DNA of 64,000 bases from Lachnospiraceae bacterium (lineage in GTDB: Bacteria > Bacillota > Clostridia > Lachnospirales > Lachnospiraceae). The position numbers and the translations under genes were made by a program. The stretch lies in assembly GCA_910574745.1 (NCBI GenBank), contig CAJTCE010000001.1, positions 310,001 to 374,000 of the forward strand, given 5' to 3'. Shown one piece after another: positions 34,005 through 40,564 of this stretch. The notes under the pieces were generated by a model, which saw only the letters and a list, made by a program, of their open reading frames with translations, made no database searches and was not told the DNA's origin. Every line of letters starts with the position of its first letter. Position 1 is the stretch's first letter.

Positions 34005-35418
34005 TTTTCTTCTCCTCTTCCTCAAACGCTTCTATTTCCGGTTCGCTTAGCACAACCTGAATTGCCCAGACCGGAACCCGGGGCTTTTTGTCGTCCTCAT
34101 TAAGAAACACAAATATTGTATCGTAATCCGGCATTCTGTCCGGATAAATTCCGTAACCGTCGGTAAAATAAATCAATCCCTTGAGATTTTCAAACTCTCC
34201 CTTTAAAATCTGTTCATCTACATAATCGAATACCGGGCGGAAATCCGTGGAACCGAAGCCCTTTAATTTCCCTGACGCAATGAAGGCGTCAAAGTCCTCG
34301 TCACAGGTAATTTTTGTATCCGACTGCACCTCCATATCACACTGGATGATGTGTACGTTAATTTTATGAAAGAAGCTTTCACTCTGCTTTAAAATATCAT
34401 AGGTTTTTCGCAAAAACGCCTGCACCAGCGGGCCTCTGCAGGATGCGGAGGTATCGATAGCAATGACAAACTCCTTGACTTTTTTTACATCCTTATATTC
34501 TAAAGGCTCCACCAAAGGCATATTGCCATAGGTGGAAAGTCCGTAGGTATAATAAATATAATCAAATTCCTCATCGTTAACGGACATATCCTCCGAAAGC
34601 TGGGTAAAACGACTCAAAATATGGCTGTAATCATAACGCTCCTTGGTTGCCTCCCCCAGATTGGCAGATAAACTTTCCGATTTGGATTTGTTTTTGGAAA
34701 AGCTCTTTAAGTCCGCCTTAACCCTTTCACTGATCCTCTGAAACTGCTCCTGCCCTATGGTCATTTCCTCTTTGACATTCCATGTCACATGCTCATCCAC
34801 ATGGCTTAAGGAAACCAGTTCCTTTCTTTCATCCGGCCTTAAAGAATTCTTTTGCAGATAGCGGTAAATGTGCTCCGCCGTAAAAGGAATCCTTTTCTTT
34901 TTTTCCGTCTCATTCCGTCCTGTCTGGTTCCATGAAACCTGCCTTGCATATTCCTCGGCGCTTCCTTTGCCGTTCATATAATCCCGCAGATTTCTGACGG
35001 CTTCCAAAAGTCTGTCGTCCTTTTTCATGGAAGCGCTGTGTATGCCAAGCTCCAAAATGGTATTTTCTACCGCAAGGTCCACCGCCAGATCCCAGTCAGC
35101 CTTATCTAATTTGCCGTACCGGTAGCTGTGGTAAAAAATGCAGTGAAACAATATGTGAAGGTACATCCTTACTGCAAAGGCAGGTTCTCTTTCATAATGC
35201 TTTAAAAGCCACACCGGGTCATAATACAGTTTTACCCCGTCCGTAGCCGCCCCGCCCATGCCAATCCGTGCTTCGCCGGTCAATGCGGAAACTGCCACAT
35301 CCAAAAAACGCATGTTCACTACAATGCTGTCGGAAGCAAGCTTCATGATATGGGACGCAAGGCTTTTGATTTTATTCAGTTGTTCCGCCTCTTTCGGGGT
35401 TAAATTCAAATCCGCCAT
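33973..35418 (-). CDS. VWA-domain protein with degenerate metallopeptidase-like N-terminus (DUF2201-like)
   Basis: This 481-residue protein combines an N-terminal domain resembling the DUF2201 putative metallopeptidase (residues 1-150) with a C-terminal von Willebrand A-like domain. The MIDAS residues are complete: DTSAS at 322-326, Thr391 in GSTDFRP and Asp420 in YFTDG. In the N-terminal domain the expected HExxH helix reads HILFHCIFYH (88-97), so the catalytic Glu is lost although histidines remain. The two regions are linked by a lysine/serine-rich stretch (about 240-255). GAGGCGG lies ahead of the chosen ATG. It is the first gene of the VWA-MoxR-LRR set and is likely to bind the ATPase via the VWA domain. 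Confidence 0.85.
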   Translation of the reverse strand: MADLNLTPKEAEQLNKIKSLASHIMKLASDSIVVNMRFLDVAVSALTGEARIGMGGAATDGVKLYYDPVWLLKHYEREPAFAVRMYLHILFHCIFYHSYRYGKLDKADWDLAVDLAVENTILELGIHSASMKKDDRLLEAVRNLRDYMNGKGSAEEYARQVSWNQTGRNETEKKKRIPFTAEHIYRYLQKNSLRPDERKELVSLSHVDEHVTWNVKEEMTIGQEQFQRISERVKADLKSFSKNKSKSESLSANLGEATKERYDYSHILSRFTQLSEDMSVNDEEFDYIYYTYGLSTYGNMPLVEPLEYKDVKKVKEFVIAIDTSASCRGPLVQAFLRKTYDILKQSESFFHKINVHIIQCDMEVQSDTKITCDEDFDAFIASGKLKGFGSTDFRPVFDYVDEQILKGEFENLKGLIYFTDGYGIYPDRMPDYDTIFVFLNEDDKKPRVPVWAIQVVLSEPEIEAFEEEEKKNEYQTGEGIY

Positions 35419-35484
35419 ATTTTTTGTTCCGCCTCGATATTTTATCTGTATTCTCATACAAAATATTTATCCGCTTAAGTTCAT

Positions 35485-36114
35485 TTAAATCATTTTTCGG
35501 GCCATTTCCGGTATCTTAAAAAATCCCCTTTCATTTATATCCGAGCCCGTATGCTCTTTTAGAAAATCCACCTGCTCCTGACGATCCATACCGGAATCTA
35601 TTACCTCTCCCTCCATCGTAATAAATGTGCTTTCAGCATGACTCTCTAACTGATAATTTCCTTTTGACGATACATATAAAATACCCGCGAAAGAATACTT
35701 TTCCAATTCATCATTATTGTCATTTTCCTGCTTGGGATACAGATAACTGATCTCAATATAATCATAATCTTCAAAAGTATTGGAAGCCGCATCTTCCATA
35801 GCTGTGTCAGACTTTTCCAATGCAATTTTAATATACCTGCTTCCGTTTTGCTTTTTTTCGGCGTAAGGCAGTTCTGATTCCTGAATAAAGGATACCGCCT
35901 CCTGATAATTTGCCGTCTGCGGGAAATCAACATACAGTTTTCGTAAAGCCTCCGGTTCATTTGTACCTGCCGGGTTTTCAGAAAATGAGGCAGCTACAGA
36001 ATCTGCTCCATCCTTAATTTCCTCAGTATGATCCCTTTGGTCTGCTTTGCCGGCGCATCCCGTTAAAAAAACAAACATCATGATATATAAAAAACACCTT
36101 ATGACTCTCTTCAT
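35485..36114 (-). CDS. Putative lipoprotein, unknown function
   Basis: This 209-residue protein has a type II signal peptide with lipobox LTGC at about residues 17-20, then a polar linker and a small globular domain (about residues 55-205) with no family that I recognise. It should be anchored on the outside of the membrane. It lies upstream of the VWA-MoxR-LRR set on the same strand (66 bp gap), but nothing ties it to them functionally. Confidence 0.75.
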   Translation of the reverse strand: MKRVIRCFLYIMMFVFLTGCAGKADQRDHTEEIKDGADSVAASFSENPAGTNEPEALRKLYVDFPQTANYQEAVSFIQESELPYAEKKQNGSRYIKIALEKSDTAMEDAASNTFEDYDYIEISYLYPKQENDNNDELEKYSFAGILYVSSKGNYQLESHAESTFITMEGEVIDSGMDRQEQVDFLKEHTGSDINERGFFKIPEMARKMI

Positions 36115-36280
36115 TTACTTTTCTCCCTAATCAATCTTCAACCTTATTTTACCCCCGGCCGTCTGAATCAATCATATCATGCTGTCTGCTTTTTTTCTAT
36201 ACTGACTATTATAAATAATGCGCATTATCGCAACAAGCTTTCCCTTTTCTTCTTAATTCTTTTACATCCGGTTCAATATC

Positions 36281-36781
36281 TCACTGCTGTTTTAGTAAAA
36301 CTTCCAAATAATCATCCGCTTCTTTTCTTGATTTGAAGATAATAACATTTTTATCCTTTTGATATTTCTCCAACAGCTCGTAAATCTGCGGCAACTGGTC
36401 TTTGGAAAAGTCCATGATCCACTGCCTAAATTCCTCATCAAATTCCGTTTCCACCCAGGGTAAATCTTCCCGCTTTTTTCCGATGCGGGACTTAGCTCCC
36501 AAAAGACAGACTTCCAAAGGAAAATCCAGTAAAAATACCGTATGGCACTCTTTTAAACGGGTTTCCAGTGTGCGCCGGTAATTCCCGTCAATAATCCAGC
36601 GGTGCTTTTTGAGGATTTCGCTCAATTGCAAATCAAATTCTTCCCTGGAAATATTTGTTCCATCCGGCTTGTGCCACAGCATATCCAGATAATAAAGGGG
36701 AAGATTCGTAATATCTCTCAATTTTCTTGCAAATGTACTTTTCCCTGCGCCGGGACTTCCGATAATAATTGCTTTTAACAT
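36281..36781 (-). CDS. Small P-loop NTPase/kinase (FlaR/topology-modulation-like)
   Basis: This 166-residue protein starts with IIIGSPGAGKSTFARKL (Walker A at about residues 8-15) and carries WIIDGNYRRTLETRL and FLLDFPLEVCLLGAKSR, the pattern of adenylate-kinase-like proteins often annotated as DNA topology modulation protein FlaR. Real substrates of this family are unclear; a nucleotide or small-molecule kinase is most likely. Its leader contains an unusual nested hairpin arrangement (36795-36848). Confidence 0.8.
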   Translation of the reverse strand: MLKAIIIGSPGAGKSTFARKLRDITNLPLYYLDMLWHKPDGTNISREEFDLQLSEILKKHRWIIDGNYRRTLETRLKECHTVFLLDFPLEVCLLGAKSRIGKKREDLPWVETEFDEEFRQWIMDFSKDQLPQIYELLEKYQKDKNVIIFKSRKEADDYLEVLLKQQ

Positions 36782-36794
36782 TATTTTTACCTAT

Positions 36795-36848
36795 AAATTC
36801 TAATATGGAATGAAAAGCTTAATTAGAATTTTAAGCTTTCCATTCCAT
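36795..36848 (-). other. Mutually exclusive hairpins or pseudoknot in the P-loop kinase leader
   Basis: In the minus-strand RNA ATGGAATGGAAAGCTT pairs with AAGCTTTTCATTCCAT, a 16 bp stem with one G-T pair, leaving a 12 nt loop. That loop contains AAATTCTAAT, which is perfectly complementary to ATTAGAATTT immediately 3' of the stem, just before the weak ribosome binding site of the kinase gene. Loop-to-flank pairing is H-type pseudoknot topology, or an alternative fold. Confidence 0.45.
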
Positions 36849-37015
36849 GAAATTCTTTGATACTTTTTCCTGAGTCATTAAGTTTCTTTTCGATGTCAAT
36901 ATAGAGCAATATAAAATGGACTATCTATGATATGACATTATATCATGACAAAACTGTTATAGAAAGGCTTACTAATCAGCAGGCAAATACCTGCTTGTAT
37001 GTTAAAACGGACATT

Positions 37016-37819
37016 CTACCTCATAGTATCAACAATATTCTTCATAGTATCTATGGAAACCCTTCCCTTCAAAGTATATCGTATTCCGCCTGCCACAAAA
37101 ACAGCTGCCTTTTCCGATACATAATCTTCCAATTCTTCTTCAATGGTATCTTCTATAATATTTACCTTATATCCCTGTTCCGACGTATAGTTTTCCGCAA
37201 ACCGGTACATCCCCAGATAATCCGTATCCCATCCGTTATCCAGCTGGGATTCGCTCAAAACCAGGTCAGCGGTTAATGAAACCGGAGTATAATATTCTTT
37301 TCCGTTATCATAGGCATACCGGTTCTCTTCCTTCATATATTGGTAATTACCTGTATCTCCCGTAATATAATTATCTACCGTGATAATTGCAAAATCCTTT
37401 GCATCTGTCTTGAGCCGGCACAGCATATAAGGATTATCATCAGATAACCTTGTATCCAGCATTTCTAGCCCCAGCGCCTCCTGCATTGCAGCATAATCCG
37501 CGTAGTCTTCATAAATCATTCCGTATTCATCAGGCGCAGTCCCCGGCTCATTCATTTGCACAATCTGCATGGAATCCAGTTCGGGCAGCACTTCTTCATT
37601 TACCCACACTCTGTTCAGCATATAATATCCCGCAAAAACAGTAGTTCCTCCTAAAATAATAACCGCAGCGAAAGCAGCGGCAGACGCCGCAATATTTTTC
37701 CATATCCGGTCAGGTCTTAAAGCAGTAACGCCATTTCTGATATTATTTTTGATATCATCCTTCAATTCTATCTGCCTAAGTTCCCGGTCTATCACTTCTT
37801 TTATTTCAATTTTCTTCAT
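37016..37819 (-). CDS. Probable anti-sigma factor, single-span membrane protein
   Basis: This 267-residue protein has a short cytoplasmic N-terminus (residues 1-43), one membrane segment at about 44-68 and an extracytoplasmic domain of about 200 residues without recognised family. Its gene overlaps the upstream ECF sigma gene by 14 bp, the usual arrangement for a cognate anti-sigma factor. No zinc-binding HxxxCxxC motif is present, so it would be of the non-zinc clostridial type. Confidence 0.75.
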   Translation of the reverse strand: MKKIEIKEVIDRELRQIELKDDIKNNIRNGVTALRPDRIWKNIAASAAAFAAVIILGGTTVFAGYYMLNRVWVNEEVLPELDSMQIVQMNEPGTAPDEYGMIYEDYADYAAMQEALGLEMLDTRLSDDNPYMLCRLKTDAKDFAIITVDNYITGDTGNYQYMKEENRYAYDNGKEYYTPVSLTADLVLSESQLDNGWDTDYLGMYRFAENYTSEQGYKVNIIEDTIEEELEDYVSEKAAVFVAGGIRYTLKGRVSIDTMKNIVDTMR

Positions 37820-38309
37820 ATCCTGCCTCCGTCAAAATTTTTCTCATTTTACCTCTTGCCCTGTTCAAACGCTGTCTCGTTGTATTTTCCGTTTTCCCAA
37901 TTACTGACGCAATCTCTTTGACTGACAACTCCTGGTAATAATGCAGCACTATGATCTGTCTGTCATTTGCCTGCAATTTCATAACAGCCGCTGATATACT
38001 GTCCTTTTCCAGAAAATCATCGATGGAATCATTACCTGTCCGTTCTGCATTTTCTTCCGGATTATTTTGCCTGATTTTAAACCAGCGGTTTCTCATGATA
38101 TTTTTGCAGCAATTGATCGCAATGCGTATCAGCCATGTCTTTTCACTTGATTTGTGTTCAAATGACTCATAGGATTTCATCGCCTTAATAAAAGTCTCCT
38201 GAACAGCGTCTTCTGCAAGTTGATAGTCTTTCAGATATAAATAGCACATCCTTAAGACCGTGTTGCCATATTCATCCATTAATCTTTCTAAAAATTGTTC
38301 TGCCGGCAT
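37806..38309 (-). CDS. ECF-family RNA polymerase sigma factor
   Basis: This 167-residue protein has sigma region 2 (EYGNTVLRMCYLYLKDYQLAEDAVQETFIKA region, split here at residues 13-44) and region 4 with a helix-turn-helix (LSVKEIASVIGKTENTTRQR, about 128-147), joined by a short linker, with no sigma 1.1 or region 3. It pairs with the overlapping anti-sigma gene. GGGAGG lies 10 bp ahead of the ATG. I could not identify a confident autoregulated ECF promoter upstream. The 38310-38593 stretch holds only that leader and a terminator hairpin. Confidence 0.92.
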   Translation of the reverse strand: MPAEQFLERLMDEYGNTVLRMCYLYLKDYQLAEDAVQETFIKAMKSYESFEHKSSEKTWLIRIAINCCKNIMRNRWFKIRQNNPEENAERTGNDSIDDFLEKDSISAAVMKLQANDRQIIVLHYYQELSVKEIASVIGKTENTTRQRLNRARGKMRKILTEAGYEEN

Positions 38310-38483
38310 TATGTTTTAACCTCCCTTCACTTATTAGACACAGGAAAGCCTTCTTTTATTACATCATTTTTTCTTTTATGAAAATTCCTCTTTTTCTCAC
38401 AATTACGTATTTATCATACCGCAATTAACAGGTCTTATTTATAGGATGTTTTCATTCAGTAGTTTTTGGAAAGTGCAGTGGAT

Positions 38484-38519
38484 AAAGCCGCCCTGTGCAG
38501 ATTTACTTTGGACGGCTTT
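38484..38519 (-). terminator. Terminator-like hairpin after the GNAT remnant
   Basis: AAAGCCG (38484-38490) pairs with CGGCTTT (38513-38519). On the plus strand it is followed by T and on the minus strand by ATCC, so it is a weak terminator candidate. Confidence 0.4.
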
Positions 38520-38593
38520 TGGAAATGCTTAAGCTTTTATATGAATCATTCTAATCTGTACATTAAGGTATCGTAATACTCTTTCATAAATTA

Positions 38594-39058
38594 TCAAATC
38601 CTATATTCTACTATTTTCTCAAACGCAATGTCTCCCCGGACATATTCGTAGTCGCCAAGTTTGATTTCTTTGAATCCAAACTTTTCATAAATATGAAGGG
38701 CCGGTTTCAACTTGCTGTTAGAAATGATGAACAATCTTACGGCCCCATGCTCTACCGCCCACTGCATAGCCGATTCAAAAACTGCGCTTCCGCACCCTTT
38801 ATGGGTCTGGTGCTTGTTAGACGCCAATTTACAGATTTCCCATGTATCGTCCTGCATATGCTTTGCCATGCAGGTTGCAAGTACGGTTTCTTCCTCGACG
38901 GCAAAGTATATCATGGCGCCATTTCCTATATCCTGTTCAATATTTGCAAAGATTTCCTTATCCTCTTTTTCCAGAAAACCAAAATTATCTATGATCCAGT
39001 CTGTGTTATATTATATAAATTTGTCTTTATATTTTGAATCATAAGGTATCATTTTCAC
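38594..39058 (-). pseudogene. GNAT-family N-acetyltransferase interrupted by an in-frame ochre codon
   Basis: In one frame the sequence reads MIPYDSKYKDKFI-stop-YNTDWIIDNFGFLEKEDKE, then continues through the acetyl-CoA-binding core (CKLASNKHQTHKGCGSAVF, about 30 residues after GAMIYFAVEEETVLATCMA) to the stop at 38594. The TAA at 39011-39013 stands where related proteins have a charged residue such as Glu, so a GAA to TAA change is likely. A GTG at 39058 with AAAGGA 9 bp upstream is the best start. The C-terminal 106 codons alone could be translated from an inner ATG (38914) but would lack the first strands of the fold. It lies next to a decayed MarR gene. Confidence 0.75.
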
Positions 39059-39062
39059 AAAC

Positions 39063-39297
39063 TCAATTCCTTTCTGCTAATATTTTCCGGATTATGTTCC
39101 TTGCATTCTCTAGCTGCACACATTTGCTTTCAGATAATGAATGGATAATACATTCTATTTCCTGATTTGTTTTTTGAATCAGCTCCTCACTGATACGCCT
39201 TCCTTTTGCTGTCAGATAAATTTTATATGATCGATTTTGTTGCCTTTGTCAACTAATTTTAAAGGATCAATTCCTTCTCTGTTCTCCGCTGCTGGTA
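39063..39297 (-). pseudogene. Remnant of a MarR-family regulator
   Basis: The minus strand encodes ENREGIDPLKLVDKGN in one frame, like the helix-turn-helix entry of MarR proteins, and then in another frame RSYKIYLTAKGRRISEELIQ and a C-terminal helix ending at the TGA 39063-39065, like the wing and dimer helix. The piece between (recognition helix and first part of the wing) is missing, and the N-terminal dimer helix is absent too. The deletion also shifts the frame. It ends a few bases before the GNAT remnant start, and MarR-GNAT pairs or fusions are common in clostridia, so the two probably decayed together. Confidence 0.65.
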
Positions 39298-39302
39298 AAA
39301 TA

Positions 39303-39331
39303 TTGAAAAATCCCCTTCCTTCTTATATAAT
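39303..39331 (+). promoter_or_regulatory. Promoter of the GT2 glycosyltransferase gene
   Basis: TTGAAA (39303-39308) and TATAAT (39326-39331) are 17 bp apart, 22 bp before the ATG. Confidence 0.7.
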
Positions 39332-39353
39332 AGGTTAAGAAAGCGAGAAAACA

Positions 39354-40397
39354 ATGTCCGAAAAAATTTTTGACGTATCAATCGTCATTCCCGTATACAA
39401 TATGGAAGCCTATCTGGACCGGTGCGTAAAAAGCGTTCTTGCCCAGAGTCTTCAAAATATCGAAATTATTCTGGTGGATGACGGAGGAAGCGACCGTTCC
39501 GTTGCCATGTGCGACGATTACGCTGCCGCCCACCCTGATAAAATCCGTGTCCTTCACAAGGAAAACGGCGGGCTGACCTCTGCCTGGAAGGCGGGAAGCG
39601 CCATTGCAAAAGGGCGTTATATCGGCTATGTGGACAGCGATGATTTTATCCTGCCGGATATGTATGAAAGAATGTTTGCCCGTATTGAAGAAGAAGGGGC
39701 GGATATTGCCTGCTGCGGTCTGCACCATATTTATGAGGACGGCAATCATGATGAGTGGGATGACCAGATGGATTTTCCCACGGATGTATTTGAACCTTTC
39801 TCTTTAGAAAAAGAAATGTTTCCGGCGCTTATTAATGACGGCAGCTTTATGGGCAGAAAGCTCCATCCCAACCGGGTTACAAAGCTAGTCAAAGCTTCCC
39901 TTGTAAAGAAAAATCTGTCTTTGTGCAGCAACGAGGTTTCAATAGGCGAAGATTTCCAGTTTTCCCTCTGCATGTTTTTAGACGCCAAAAGGGTAGTGAT
40001 TTTAAAGGATTATTTTCCCTACTACTACTACATGAACAATAGCTCCATGACTATGAAATACGACAGTCATTATATGGAAAAAATCAAGATTCTAAACAAA
40101 AACCTGTTACGGATCAGCAAAGAAAAAGGCGGCTATGATTTCAGCAGACAGATTTGGAATGATTTTCTCTGCCTGACCGTTCTCCATATAAAGGGCGGTA
40201 TTTATAAAAAGAAAAACGCTCCCTATAAGGAGCATAAAAACGATATGAAAACAATCTGCCATGACCCGGATGTGCTCCATGCCTTAAAGGTATATGATAT
40301 GCCGCAGCTTACCATGGCGGAAAAGCTATTTCTCTTTTTTATGAAGCATCACATGTATCTGGCTATTTTTCTTGCGGTACGGATTTATTTCCGTTAG
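39354..40397 (+). CDS. Family 2 glycosyltransferase
   Basis: This 347-residue protein has a GT-A fold: SIVIPVYNMEAYLDRCVKSV at the N-terminus, IILVDDGGSDRS (first Asp pair) and the DxD-type GYVDSDDFILPDMYE at about residues 93-106. The acceptor half (about 200-345) has no membrane segment except a hydrophobic C-terminal stretch. Such enzymes add sugars to cell-surface polysaccharide, teichoic acid or lipid carriers. It stands alone with its own promoter, followed after 167 bp by the large membrane protein on the same strand, which may use its product. Confidence 0.9.
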   Translation: MSEKIFDVSIVIPVYNMEAYLDRCVKSVLAQSLQNIEIILVDDGGSDRSVAMCDDYAAAHPDKIRVLHKENGGLTSAWKAGSAIAKGRYIGYVDSDDFILPDMYERMFARIEEEGADIACCGLHHIYEDGNHDEWDDQMDFPTDVFEPFSLEKEMFPALINDGSFMGRKLHPNRVTKLVKASLVKKNLSLCSNEVSIGEDFQFSLCMFLDAKRVVILKDYFPYYYYMNNSSMTMKYDSHYMEKIKILNKNLLRISKEKGGYDFSRQIWNDFLCLTVLHIKGGIYKKKNAPYKEHKNDMKTICHDPDVLHALKVYDMPQLTMAEKLFLFFMKHHMYLAIFLAVRIYFR

Positions 40398-40564
40398 CCT
40401 TAGGAAACCAAATACTGCCGCTTCGACAAATATTGATTTTAGATAGGTTCCGTATACAAATAAAAATGTTCTGCTGCCTGAAAAGAAATTTATAATTGCT
40501 GCAAAACGGACTATCTGAACAGATCCCTGCTAATAGATTGATTATTTAAGGAAACTCTTGCAAA

